A DNA stretch of 38,881 bases from a virus. The notes below the pieces were generated by a model, which did not search any database, was not told the origin of the DNA, and saw only the letters and a list, made by a program, of their open reading frames with translations. Shown here piece after piece: positions 1 through 6,885 of the stretch (the stretch's first letter is position 1; every line of letters begins with the position of its first letter). Both the position numbers and the translations under genes were made by a program. The DNA lies in the IMG/VR virus record IMGVR_UViG_3300011126_000130, positions 1 through 38,881 of that record; one strand, given 5' to 3'.

Positions 1-1
1 C

Positions 2-271
2 CTCCGCAAGAAGCTCCTGGAGACCCTCGAACAACTCGGAGAGTCCTGGACTCCGGACGAGCGTCAGTTCGTCGAGGTAGTCGCTGAGGCGTATGCGGCT
101 CTTGTCGCTCGCAGGATCGCCGGAGAGGACGTCGAGACGGAACTCGTGCAAGTTCGGGCGCAGGCGTCCTCGATCGCAGCAGGAGCCGCAGGGAGCCTCT
201 CGGAGGCTCTCGAAGAAGGCATCCGAGACTTCCTCTCGGATCTCGTCAGGGAGATCCTTCCCGGGTTCTAG
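2..271 (+). CDS. 3' part of a small helical protein, gene crosses the window edge
   Basis: The frame is open from base 2 to a TAG at 269-271 and gives 89 residues of predicted alpha-helical, Ala/Glu/Leu-rich protein ending ILPGF. There is no start codon inside the window. Joining the window end to its beginning supplies one: TTG at 38874 continues in phase (TTG ACC TC + C CTC CGC), giving a 92-aa protein. It would follow the membrane/lipoprotein gene 38473-38877 with a TTGA overlap. I do not recognise a family. It would be the last gene of the plus-strand arm, followed by the terminator at 332-360. That it is coding is well supported; the function is unknown. Confidence 0.7.
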   Translation, partial: LRKKLLETLEQLGESWTPDERQFVEVVAEAYAALVARRIAGEDVETELVQVRAQASSIAAGAAGSLSEALEEGIRDFLSDLVREILPGF

Positions 272-331
272 CGAGGCTGGTATCCTCCGGGCTCATCCCT
301 TGGGTGGGTTGAGAGATCAGGCAACAGGCGC

Positions 332-360
332 GGGCTTCCTTCGGGGAGCCCGTTTTGTGT
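332..360 (+). terminator. Intrinsic terminator at the end of the plus-strand arm
   Basis: An 8-bp stem (GGGCTTCC / GGGAGCCC, one G-U pair) closes a TTCG tetraloop at 332-351 and is followed by GTTTTGTGT. It lies 60 bases after the last plus-strand stop codon and ends the rightward late transcript, facing the minus-strand terminator hairpin at 367-400. Confidence 0.75.
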
Positions 361-366
361 ACAGCG

Positions 367-400
367 AGAGACCCCCGAGCCTGCACGCTCGGAGGTCTCT
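367..400 (-). terminator. Convergent hairpin at the end of the minus-strand arm
   Basis: The inverted repeat has 14-base arms and a 6-base loop. Its single mismatch is C-A when read on the plus strand but becomes a G-U pair on the minus strand, so it folds best in the leftward transcript. It lies 25 bases beyond the last minus-strand stop (425). There is no clear U tract after it, so it may act as a processing barrier or a factor-dependent terminator. Confidence 0.55.
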
Positions 401-424
401 CTAAGATCAGCCCCGCCCACGGAG

Positions 425-748
425 TCACGTTTCAGGAGCTTCTCTCTTCGTATCGTTGAGGGCCTCGGCAAGGTCGCCGAGGGAGGACTTCAAGCCGGTC
501 GCGAAGTCGTTGAGGACTCGTTGCTGTTTCCGGAGGATTCCGTCGAGGGTCGAGTCGTCGGCCTTCATCTTCTCGATGTGGGACTCGATCCCTTCGATGA
601 CGTCTGCCGTGACGAGCGCCGAGACCTGGGGACCGGCGGCGACGACGAGGCGGGTGATCGCTCGCTGTAGTGTAGTGATCGTCGCGGCCTGCATCACGAG
701 GACGCGCTCTATCCTGACGAGTCGATACTCGGCTTTGTCGTGCTTCAC
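425..748 (-). CDS. Small helical protein, last gene of the minus arm
   Basis: A GTG start at 748 overlaps the stop of the upstream gene (GTGA), giving 107 aa beginning VKHDKAEYRL. The frame extends further upstream, but those 21 residues are Arg/Asp/Pro-rich and lie antiparallel in phase over the preceding membrane gene, so the GTG is preferred. The protein looks fully helical with heptad-like stretches (residues about 8-35 and 52-100) and no membrane segment. It is translationally coupled to two small membrane proteins, which suggests it works with them at the membrane (lysis, exclusion or envelope modification), but this is inference. No family recognised. Confidence 0.65.
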   Translation of the reverse strand: MKHDKAEYRLVRIERVLVMQAATITTLQRAITRLVVAAGPQVSALVTADVIEGIESHIEKMKADDSTLDGILRKQQRVLNDFATGLKSSLGDLAEALNDTKREAPET

Positions 749-933
749 CGGATCCCTCCGAACAGGATCCCGCCGATCCCTCCGAGGACGATCGAGATCA
801 CGACCGCGCAAAGGAGGAAGATCAACTGCGCGAAGATCATCCCGAGGCCGAACTGGAACCCGTCGCCGATCGTGAGACCTTCCCGCCGGTACCGCTCTGC
901 GATCGAGCCCGAACGTCTTGGAACCCTACTCAT
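745..933 (-). CDS. Small membrane protein
   Basis: A 62-aa protein with a basic N-terminus (five Arg in the first 17 residues) and one long hydrophobic stretch, about residues 27-59. That stretch is long enough for one long or two short membrane segments and ends in a Gly-rich run (GGIGGILFGG). It starts by ATGA overlap with the 45-aa membrane gene and ends by GTGA overlap with the 107-aa gene, so the three form a tight cassette. Size and topology would allow a holin-like role, but nothing in the sequence proves it. It lies in the opposite arm from the other membrane genes (38192-38877). Confidence 0.65.
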   Translation of the reverse strand: MSRVPRRSGSIAERYRREGLTIGDGFQFGLGMIFAQLIFLLCAVVISIVLGGIGGILFGGIR

Positions 934-1067
934 CGGGAACCTCCGAAGACGCGCTGCGCGAGGACGAAGGGAAAGAGGAGGACGATCGCCGAGTAAAAGA
1001 CGACGACGGTCCAGAGAGAGGGATGGGATTGCGAGGCGACCTTGGCCTCTTGTGCTTCTCGTTTCAT
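930..1067 (-). CDS. 45-aa single-pass membrane peptide
   Basis: The leader AGGAGCAAACAAG ends exactly at an ATG at 1067. The frame runs MKREAQEAKVASQSHPSLW, then a hydrophobic segment (about residues 20-38), and ends QRVFGGSR with an ATGA overlap into the next gene. The copy of the conserved leader and the overlap make it convincing despite its size. One membrane helix with a charged N-terminus is predicted. It is first in the three-gene cassette downstream of the terminator at 1131-1163. No function assigned. Confidence 0.7.
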   Translation of the reverse strand: MKREAQEAKVASQSHPSLWTVVVFYSAIVLLFPFVLAQRVFGGSR

Positions 1068-1096
1068 CTTGTTTGCTCCTTCGGGCGAGTTCGCCC
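1065..1096 (-). promoter_or_regulatory. Leader module: hairpin plus conserved ribosome-binding site
   Basis: On the minus strand a hairpin (GGGCG-AACT-CGCCC) is followed after two bases by AGGAGCAAACAAGATG, the start of the 45-aa gene. This is one of eight places where a stem-loop directly precedes the shared GGAGCAAA-type signal. Confidence 0.6.
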
Positions 1097-1130
1097 TGAC
1101 TCCCCTTCGACGATACGGCAGAAGATTCGC

Positions 1131-1163
1131 AAAGAAAAGGGGGAGGGCGATGAACCCTCCCCC
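1131..1163 (-). terminator. Intrinsic terminator, minus strand
   Basis: On the minus strand a nine-base-pair stem GGGGGAGGG / CCCTCCCCC with a 7-base loop (1139-1163) is followed by TTTTCTTT. This is a textbook intrinsic terminator. It closes the long operon ending with the 206-aa gene (stop at 1227) and separates it from the membrane cassette. Confidence 0.85.
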
Positions 1164-1180
1164 AGGAGCAAACTCGATGA
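1164..1180 (+). promoter_or_regulatory. Orphan copy of the conserved leader in plus orientation
   Basis: On the plus strand AGGAGCAAACTCGATG directly follows the 1139-1163 hairpin, exactly the hairpin-plus-leader arrangement seen on the minus strand. The ATG opens only a three-codon frame (ATG ACC CGC TGA), and the downstream plus strand is antisense to the 206-aa gene. It therefore has no gene behind it. It may be a remnant of a lost or inverted gene or have a non-coding role. Confidence 0.45.
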
Positions 1181-1226
1181 CCCGCTGAAAGTGTCCGAGG
1201 AAACCTCGTCCTAGCCAGCGGTCGAG
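1173..1226. repeat. Nested inverted repeat directly after a stop codon
   Basis: Outer arms (CTCGA, four-base bulge, CCGCTG / CAGCGG, TCGAG) enclose an inner perfect hairpin CGAGG-AAA-CCTCG with internal loops of 8 and 7 bases. The structure begins immediately after the TAG of the 206-aa gene on the minus strand and sits just before the terminator, so it would form the 3' end of that mRNA. Confidence 0.5.
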
Positions 1227-1847
1227 CTATTCGTCGTATGTCAAACGGACCCGCAGCTCTACTACGTCGGCGTCATCGTCGTACGCCAACTTGTTGAGCG
1301 CGTCGGCGACGACCGCTGGCACGTTGATCGTGTCCCTTTTGAGGCCTGTCCTTCGCCGTGTCGGTCGATCCCCAACCTCCTCGACGCGTACCTCGGTGCG
1401 ATCGCTCGCCTCCGATGCTCCGACGATAACCTCGATGTCCATCTTGACGACCTTCTTCTCGAAGAGAGGCGTCTTCTCGCGGAGGCGGGCTTTGTCCCTG
1501 GCCTTCTGGATGGCGGCAGGCCCTACCCCGTTCCCGGAGAAGGCTCCCCTCTTCGAGATGCTACGGAGGAAGCCGAAGGTCTTCTCGTCGATCTCCCCGT
1601 TGTCGAAGGCCTGCGTCGCGTCCCAGAGGAGCCCTATCGCGTCCTCCTGCCGTTGCGTCGACCCGCCGGGGACAACTATCGCGTACGGCTTCGAGCGCGT
1701 CTTGGGGTCTCTGTAGCGGACCAATCCCCTGTAGTCGTTCTTCTTGGCGACGGGGATCCACGGGATCGAGACACGACCGGCGCTCGGGTTCTCTCCGTCG
1801 CGGAGGAACTCCTTCAACACGGTCTTCGGATCGGGGGGGTTGTTCAT
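1227..1847 (-). CDS. Conserved-looking protein of unknown function after recT
   Basis: 206 aa, starting at the ATG that overlaps the recT stop (ATGA). The open frame reaches 30 codons further upstream, but those residues are a shadow of recT. The N-terminal half has several Trp/Pro and aromatic residues (SIPWIPVAKKNDYRGLVRYR) and looks globular. The C-terminal half carries a basic stretch followed by a region rich in Val/Glu. I do not recognise a domain. Being last in the recombination operon and coupled to the annealing protein, it may act in phage DNA metabolism, but this is context only. Confidence 0.75.
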   Translation of the reverse strand: MNNPPDPKTVLKEFLRDGENPSAGRVSIPWIPVAKKNDYRGLVRYRDPKTRSKPYAIVVPGGSTQRQEDAIGLLWDATQAFDNGEIDEKTFGFLRSISKRGAFSGNGVGPAAIQKARDKARLREKTPLFEKKVVKMDIEVIVGASEASDRTEVRVEEVGDRPTRRRTGLKRDTINVPAVVADALNKLAYDDDADVVELRVRLTYDE

Positions 1848-2920
1848 CGGTAAATCTCGGCATCTTCTGGCGTCTCCTGCTCGATCGACTCGGCGAGGAG
1901 TGCGGCCTCGTGGGGGTCGAGTTCGGCGAGGGGACAAGACCTACCGAGGTAGAACTCCATGGCCTTCTTGACCTGCGGAGCCTTGAGCTTCTTCTTCTTG
2001 AGGACGGCTCCGAGGTCCGGTCCTTCCGGTGCCTTGTTCTGCGGAGCCTTCCCCTGCATCTTGTTCGACGGGGACGAGGTTCCCTTGCCCCCGAGATTGA
2101 CTTCCATGTTCACGGCTGGATCCTCCTCGGTCTTGTCGTACGGGTTCTGCGCTTCCTTCGTCTCTCCGATCTGTACGTTCGGCTGTTCGTCGTGCGCTAC
2201 GGAGACCGGCGCGTCGGAAACCTTCGCGTGGATCTTCTGGGTCGACCCGGTCTCTCCCGAGTTGTCGATCTCGATCCCTTCCCCGAGGACGGAGGACGAC
2301 GGGATGCGGACCTTCCCGCTCATGAACAGCCTCTTGACGACGGTCTTCTGCGCCATCTCCTTGTACCACTTGTTCCAGACGTTCTTCGTCATCGCGACCT
2401 GTTTCCTCTTCTCGATCTCCGAGCGAGCCATCATCTCGACGAGCTTCTTCCCGTCAGGGAGAGTCGCGATCGCGTACGCTCCGATGATCTTGTCGTCCCT
2501 CCGGTCGACGTCGAAGCTGTAGGGGTGATGGATCTCGCCGGTTCCCCGGTCGAACGAGAAGTCCTCCCCTTCGTAGACGACCTCGGAGACGACGGAGGAG
2601 ACGACCTTCGACCGGACCGCAAGTTCGATCATCCCTCGGAAGCCGAGTTGCATCGTACACTCCCTCTTGTAGGGAATGAGCCACGCGTGCCCGAGAGTTC
2701 CTCCGGCGTCGAGGCCGATCTGCGCTGCGAGCATCAGGGAGAGGAGGACGCTATCGGGCGTGCAGGTCGCGAGGTCTTTGTTCTTCTGCATCGCGGCGAG
2801 AGCTACGGCAATGACCCTCTTCGGCTCGATCCCCGCCGGGAGGACTGCCTTCAAGAGGCTCTGGTTGTTCCAAAGGAACTGCTTCTGTCTGTCTACTGTT
2901 GAGACCTTCGTTTCACTCAT
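1844..2920 (-). CDS. recT: RecT-family single-strand annealing protein
   Basis: 358 aa. Residues about 1-215 match the RecT core: an N-terminal AVLPAGIEPKRVIAVALAAMQ stretch, then SLMLAAQIGLDAGG, a PYKRECTMQLGFRGMIELA segment and a basic patch around KNVWNKWYKEMAQKTVVKRL. RecT proteins anneal complementary single strands during phage recombination and replication. The tail (about 225-358) is long, charged and Pro/Lys-rich, ending in a small helical segment, and is probably a flexible partner-binding extension. The stop of the upstream nuclease lies inside its leader (TAGGAGCAAACAAGATG), so the two are tightly coupled, as expected for an exonuclease-annealase pair. Confidence 0.9.
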   Translation of the reverse strand: MSETKVSTVDRQKQFLWNNQSLLKAVLPAGIEPKRVIAVALAAMQKNKDLATCTPDSVLLSLMLAAQIGLDAGGTLGHAWLIPYKRECTMQLGFRGMIELAVRSKVVSSVVSEVVYEGEDFSFDRGTGEIHHPYSFDVDRRDDKIIGAYAIATLPDGKKLVEMMARSEIEKRKQVAMTKNVWNKWYKEMAQKTVVKRLFMSGKVRIPSSSVLGEGIEIDNSGETGSTQKIHAKVSDAPVSVAHDEQPNVQIGETKEAQNPYDKTEEDPAVNMEVNLGGKGTSSPSNKMQGKAPQNKAPEGPDLGAVLKKKKLKAPQVKKAMEFYLGRSCPLAELDPHEAALLAESIEQETPEDAEIYR

Positions 2921-2931
2921 CTTGTTTGCTC

Positions 2932-3804
2932 CTACTCCGGGATTCTACCGCCGAACGACTTCTCGCAATCGTGCCAGAAGCCGCAGAAGCGGCGCGTGCA
3001 AAGGGTGTGCTTGCGGTTCGGGAGGAAGACCCCCGAGCGGAAGCAGTCCATGATTTGGGTTCGAGCCATCGAGAGGCGGAGGACGTATCCGTCGCGCTCC
3101 CTTTGGTCGACTGGTCGATTGATGATCTGCGACTCCGCCTCCGGTCCTCTCGACTTCGTGTTCTTCCGGACCATGACTTGGTATTGGAAGATGTCGATCC
3201 TCGCCGAGATCTGCGGCGAGTGCTGTAGCGCGAGGGAGTAGGCAACCGGCTGGTCCTCTTCGAGAACCTTCTTCAACTGCCACTTCCTCTTGGTCGTCTT
3301 CGTGTCGGCGGCGATAGGATCGAGGTGCGCCTCGTTGATCGGCCTCCCGATCGTGTCGATCTCCCCGTTCAAGATCCAGTCTTGGATCGGGAGTTCGAAG
3401 TAGAACTTCGTGTCGACCGGGAGGAACTTCGTCCCTACGTCTTCGCGCCAAGTCGTCGCGAGGTGGACTCCCTGATCGAGCATGATGCCCTTGTCCTCTC
3501 CCTCCCAGTCTTCGACTTCCTTCGAGGCTACGTCCCAGCGGTCGGCCCAGAAGTCGCGAGTCAGCGCCTCGTCCCAATCCACCTGCTCGTGCTTCTTCTC
3601 CTCGAAGTAGGCTCCCGAGAGATCGTCCGTCGCGTTGCCGAAGGCGATCGCTCCCGAGGGAGGACGCCTCAACCCGAGGACGTAGCGGTTGAAGAACTGA
3701 AACTGACAGCGTGTCCACATCCCGAACTTCGATGGGCTCATGCTTCGGACGACGTCCGTTGCTACCTTCGGCTCGACGTAGCCTTCGACCTTTGTATCCG
3801 TCAT
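2932..3804 (-). CDS. Cas4/RecB-like PD-(D/E)XK nuclease with Fe-S cysteines
   Basis: 290 aa. Nuclease core signatures are visible: GEID at 147-150, a D-x-K motif (ADTKT, D167 and K169) and a Q-x3-Y motif (Q185, Y189). Four cysteines, C33 and C269/C274/C280, are placed like the 4Fe-4S cluster ligands of Cas4 and AddB nucleases. The likely role is resection of DNA ends to give the single strand that RecT anneals. It sits directly upstream of recT and 3 bases after the stop of the Zn-finger gene. It is not a CRISPR adaptation gene here: there is no cas1, cas2 or array in the window. Confidence 0.85.
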   Translation of the reverse strand: MTDTKVEGYVEPKVATDVVRSMSPSKFGMWTRCQFQFFNRYVLGLRRPPSGAIAFGNATDDLSGAYFEEKKHEQVDWDEALTRDFWADRWDVASKEVEDWEGEDKGIMLDQGVHLATTWREDVGTKFLPVDTKFYFELPIQDWILNGEIDTIGRPINEAHLDPIAADTKTTKRKWQLKKVLEEDQPVAYSLALQHSPQISARIDIFQYQVMVRKNTKSRGPEAESQIINRPVDQRERDGYVLRLSMARTQIMDCFRSGVFLPNRKHTLCTRRFCGFWHDCEKSFGGRIPE

Positions 3805-3807
3805 CCT

Positions 3808-4113
3808 CTACTCCTTCCCGTCAATGACGGGCTTCGCTCGTTGCAGGAACCGCTCGAACGCGCCGTCGAGCATCTGTTGATGTGGGATCCGGGCTTTGAT
3901 GTCGCCTCCCCACTTGAGGCCTCTCTTCCCGCTCTCGTAGTACTCGACGACCTCGATGCCGAGTTCGAGAAGATCTTCGAGGAGGAGGAGCTTTGCGCGG
4001 ACGCAATCCCCGCAGAGCCAGCTTCCCGAGATCGCGATCTGCTCGGAGTCTACGTTGCAGAAGGCTTGCTCGCAAAGGTCGCAGAGTCCGTTCCCGGCGT
4101 CGTCAGTCTTCAC
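3808..4113 (-). CDS. Small zinc-finger protein
   Basis: 101 aa with two Cys pairs near the N-terminus (C11-x2-C14 and C34-x2-C37, plus C19) that would form a treble-clef or ribbon zinc site. A helical segment rich in Leu and Glu (40-60) and a basic, Trp-containing region follow. It starts inside the 3' end of the HNH gene (11-base overlap) and ends just before the nuclease gene. Possible roles are DNA or protein binding in the recombination operon; no specific family is assigned. Confidence 0.75.
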   Translation of the reverse strand: MKTDDAGNGLCDLCEQAFCNVDSEQIAISGSWLCGDCVRAKLLLLEDLLELGIEVVEYYESGKRGLKWGGDIKARIPHQQMLDGAFERFLQRAKPVIDGKE

Positions 4114-4417
4114 GGCTCTCCCTCTCTCGTCTTCGCCTCCGGTTCGCCGCTCGGTGCGGAGCGTCGTATGTGTTGTGGCAACGCTGACACCACGCTCGGA
4201 GGTTCGCTGGAGCGTTGTTCCCTGGGTTGTGGTCGAGGTGTGCGATCGTCAGGACGACCTTCGAGCCTGTGACCGGATGCGGCTCCCCGTTCGGCGCGGA
4301 GCAATGAGGGTATCGCGGGCTCCCCTCGCAGCACTGCTGCGCTCGTTCGAGAATCCGCGCTCGGATCTCCTTCCAGTTTGCCGGATAGAGCTTCTTGTTC
4401 TCAGGACGGATCGGCAT
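4103..4417 (-). CDS. HNH endonuclease
   Basis: 104 aa. The HNH core is clear in residues 57-85: LTIAHLDHNPGNNAPANL followed by C77-x2-C80-H81, with a further Cys cluster upstream (C29, C30, C39) likely completing the zinc site. H60 and H63, N72 and H81 are the expected metal and catalytic positions. The C-terminus is very Arg-rich. It lies between the SMC-like ATPase (17-base overlap) and the Zn-finger gene. Small HNH proteins in phages can be packaging nucleases, but those normally lie beside the terminase; here the context is recombination. Confidence 0.85.
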   Translation of the reverse strand: MPIRPENKKLYPANWKEIRARILERAQQCCEGSPRYPHCSAPNGEPHPVTGSKVVLTIAHLDHNPGNNAPANLRAWCQRCHNTYDAPHRAANRRRRRERESRED

Positions 4418-5660
4418 CGCTCTCCTCGACCTCCCCGTCCTCGATGATGACGGTACACTCGTTGCCCTTGCCTACCCGTTCGAGCCAGACCTGCGCGTCG
4501 GCTTCCTCGGCCATCTGCGCGAGGAGCTTCACGCCGTTCTCGTCGAGCCTGCACCCGTCTCGGATGAGGAGGACGCGGAGTTCGGGGTTCAACGCCATCC
4601 CGATCGCGACGCAGGCTCGGAGCCTCTCGGCCTGCGAAGCTCGACCGAAGGGAACGCCTCCGAGCCTGACGCCGTCGTCGTGCGCTTCGAGACCCTCGAT
4701 CGGATACTTCGCCTTGGCGATCGCCTTCGCCTTCCGGTCGTCGAAGAGCTTGATCTGCGTCGAGAGCTGGTCCGCGCTGGCCTTCGCGTCGTGGAGCTGG
4801 CCTTCGACGTCTGCTATTGTCGCGTTCTCGGCCTTCCGCTGCCGGTGCCCGTCGACCTCCCCCATCTCTTCGAGGAGCGGCTCGACGTCGATGTCGACGA
4901 GCTTTGTCGCCTCGATCCTCGCCGACTCGGCCTTCGTCTTCGCGTCCATTACCTCGGCCTCCCTCCGCTCTAGCAGGGATCGAGCTTCCTTCACGGCCAC
5001 GATCTTGCCTTCGACCTCGTGCGCGAGGCGGTTGACGTCCTGCCTCTCCTCGTGGTTCCTCCGGTTGTGTGCCTGCGCCGTCGAGATCTCCTCTTGCAGT
5101 TCGACCGGGCTCCGGACGTCCTCGGGGACTCCCTTATGCGGTCCGGGGAGGCTATCGCGCTGGACTTCGAGGCGGTTCACTACCCGGTTGAACTCCGTTC
5201 GCTCCTCGTACTTCGCCTTCCTCGCGGCGTTCAAGGCTGTGAAGTCGAGCCCTACCATCTTGCGGAGGATCTCCGCCTGCGCCCTGGGCTCCGCTCTCTC
5301 GAACTCCAGCGGATCGAAGGTCAAGGCTCCGAAGAGTGCGTCGAGGACCTTCTGCGGGGACGTCAGGGTCGACTTCGGGTTGTCCTTCGGGATCACGCGC
5401 ACTTGGTTCGTCTTCTCTGTGATGATCCGAGAGACGATGAGTTCCTCGGTTTCGAGGACGATCCTCGCCTTCGAGGTTCCGGCGCGAACCGTGCCGACGG
5501 GAGCTTTGCGCTTGCCCCCGAGGGCGGCTTCTATCGCGTCGAGGATCGACGACTTCCCGGCGGCGTTGTTACCCCCGAGGATGACGGACTTGCCGTCAGC
5601 GGTGATACGGACGGCCTTGAGGCCTTTGACGTTCTCGGCTTCGAGTTGAATGATCTTCAT
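4401..5660 (-). CDS. SMC/RecF-like ATPase
   Basis: 419 aa. Walker A is GGNNAAGKSS at residues 29-38 (K36), close to the N-terminus as in RecF, SbcC and Rad50. Residues about 180-320 are charged and helical, a coiled-coil arm much shorter than in true SMC proteins. Near the C-terminus come a degenerate signature region (RASQAERLRACVAIGMALN) and a Walker B-like segment LRVLLIRDG, in which the acidic pair is atypical. Such proteins accompany nucleases and annealases in phages and probably help process DNA ends. The start ATG overlaps the upstream stop within the conserved leader. Confidence 0.85.
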   Translation of the reverse strand: MKIIQLEAENVKGLKAVRITADGKSVILGGNNAAGKSSILDAIEAALGGKRKAPVGTVRAGTSKARIVLETEELIVSRIITEKTNQVRVIPKDNPKSTLTSPQKVLDALFGALTFDPLEFERAEPRAQAEILRKMVGLDFTALNAARKAKYEERTEFNRVVNRLEVQRDSLPGPHKGVPEDVRSPVELQEEISTAQAHNRRNHEERQDVNRLAHEVEGKIVAVKEARSLLERREAEVMDAKTKAESARIEATKLVDIDVEPLLEEMGEVDGHRQRKAENATIADVEGQLHDAKASADQLSTQIKLFDDRKAKAIAKAKYPIEGLEAHDDGVRLGGVPFGRASQAERLRACVAIGMALNPELRVLLIRDGCRLDENGVKLLAQMAEEADAQVWLERVGKGNECTVIIEDGEVEESDADPS

Positions 5661-5932
5661 CGTGTTTGCTCCTGATACGGGTACTTCGGCTTGTCTGCCC
5701 CCCTCTTCCCTTGCCGAGTCTGTGGCATTCCGACTCGCAACTTGATTAGAAGGGAGAGGTCTTCGTCTGGTTCGAGGAGGTCGTTGATCGCCTCCTTCAT
5801 TACCTCTAGGTGGTCTTCATCCTCCAAGAGCATGAAGACCCTTTCGCCCTTGCGGGCTGCTGTGACGATATAGCGAGCCTTGTCTTCGGCTTGCTCTCGA
5901 CGTCGATAGGGGACTTCGGACTCGGAGATCAT
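5657..5932 (-). CDS. Small charged protein of unknown function
   Basis: 91 aa, coupled on both sides by ATGA overlaps. The sequence is charged, with a predicted alternation of helix and strand (ARYIVTAARKGERVFMLLEDEDHLEVMKEAI) and a basic C-terminus. Its last five codons (QEQTR then TGA) are the leader of the ATPase gene: CAG GAG CAA ACA CGA TGA contains the GGAGCAAACACGATG signal, so the ribosome-binding site is read as coding sequence. No family recognised. Confidence 0.7.
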   Translation of the reverse strand: MISESEVPYRRREQAEDKARYIVTAARKGERVFMLLEDEDHLEVMKEAINDLLEPDEDLSLLIKLRVGMPQTRQGKRGADKPKYPYQEQTR

Positions 5933-6315
5933 CCCTCTTCCCCTTCGAACTCCCCGAGCGCGTGCGCGAGACCTTCGGCGGCGAGGGAGGCTACACCTCC
6001 GGCCAGTTCGAGCGCACGGAGAGAGTCGGCAGCGGCTCGCAGGCTCCTATGGAGACCCTGGAGACATCGCTTGCGCCCTACCTCTAAGGCCTCCTCTTCT
6101 GTGAGGAAGTACTTGATCCCAAGCATCTCCTTTGAGATCTGGGAGTTCCACTGAGTGCCTTCGCAGCCTCCCCCCTCGGGGTACCAGAGCTTCTTTGTGG
6201 TCTTCCTGACTCGGATCTTGTGAAGCTCGAAGCTGTTGTAGGCAACCCGAGGGCGGTAGATGAACTCCGGATCGACGTCCGGCCAAACCTGGGTCAAGGA
6301 GTGGATATGCCTCAT
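5929..6315 (-). CDS. Protein of unknown function
   Basis: 128 aa. The start overlaps the upstream stop (ATGA) and the end overlaps the next start. The N-terminal half is rich in aromatic and basic residues (FIYRPRVAYNSFELHKIRVRKTTKKLWYP) and looks like a small beta-rich domain. The C-terminal half is an Ala/Leu/Glu-rich helix ending in an acidic EFEGEEG tail. No domain recognised; the operon position suggests DNA metabolism or takeover. Confidence 0.7.
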   Translation of the reverse strand: MRHIHSLTQVWPDVDPEFIYRPRVAYNSFELHKIRVRKTTKKLWYPEGGGCEGTQWNSQISKEMLGIKYFLTEEEALEVGRKRCLQGLHRSLRAAADSLRALELAGGVASLAAEGLAHALGEFEGEEG

Positions 6316-6827
6316 TGCGCGTTCCTCTCGATGTCGTTCAAGAGGTCAGCGGCTTCGGCGGCGGTCGGCTTCGAGTCGTTGCGCTCGTCGTCGCAGGGCT
6401 CGCAGTAGAGGATCTCGGTGTCGTCCTCGTCGCCGATCCCGTCCTCGATCGCGATGACCTTCCCGCAGCCTCCGCAGATACCGCAGTCCTCGATGTGCGA
6501 GTACGCCTCCTGCATCTCGATCTTCGCCCGTTCGAGGCGGTCGATCGAGCGTGCGAGGAAGAGGGAGAGAGTCCTCTTCGCCTCGTCGAAGTCAGTCCAG
6601 AGGTTGTTCGTCGGATCGCCGATGTCCTCGACGCCGGGATCGACGAGGCGGGGATGCGCGAAGACCGGGTTCGCCTCGGGATCCCTCCCTTCGGGTCGAA
6701 GCTCGTAGATGACGACCTTGCGTCCGTTCGCTCCCCCGTAGACGGGGATGGCTTCGATTGCCCTGATGAAGTGCGGCTCGTTCGCCGTTTCTTGGGCGTA
6801 GATGTATAGAGTTCTCGTGAGTTTCAT
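6312..6827 (-). CDS. Zinc-ribbon protein, first gene of the recombination operon
   Basis: 171 aa. It begins at an ATG preceded by AGGAGCAAACAACG. A C-terminal zinc ribbon is likely from C115-x2-C118-x2-C121 and C142-x2-C145. Before it is a helix-rich region (DFDEAKRTLSLFLARSIDRLERAKIEMQEAY). The first 60 residues form a possible small alpha/beta domain. It opens the operon that runs without gaps down to 1227, so its leader probably sets expression for that whole block. Family not recognised. Confidence 0.75.
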   Translation of the reverse strand: MKLTRTLYIYAQETANEPHFIRAIEAIPVYGGANGRKVVIYELRPEGRDPEANPVFAHPRLVDPGVEDIGDPTNNLWTDFDEAKRTLSLFLARSIDRLERAKIEMQEAYSHIEDCGICGGCGKVIAIEDGIGDEDDTEILYCEPCDDERNDSKPTAAEAADLLNDIERNAQ

Positions 6828-6866
6828 CGTTGTTTGCTCCTACTGAACAGAGGAGGGGATCTCCTC
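6825..6866 (-). promoter_or_regulatory. Leader module: hairpin plus conserved ribosome-binding site
   Basis: On the minus strand a perfect 6-bp hairpin GAGGAG-ATCCC-CTCCTC (6850-6866) is followed by TGTTCAGT and then AGGAGCAAACAACGATG, the start of the 171-aa gene. It is the first spacer upstream of the recombination operon; no convincing -10/-35 pair was seen. Confidence 0.55.
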
Positions 6867-6885
6867 TTCGGGGTCGAGTCTACTC

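Noticed and set aside
918-1214. Plus-strand open frame of 98 codons behind the minus-strand membrane genes
   Set aside because: It lies antisense to well-supported coupled genes and a terminator, and has no leader.
2932-3804. CRISPR-associated cas4
   Set aside because: The nuclease has Cas4-like motifs, but there is no cas1, cas2 or repeat-spacer array, and it is coupled to recT, so a recombination nuclease is the better reading.
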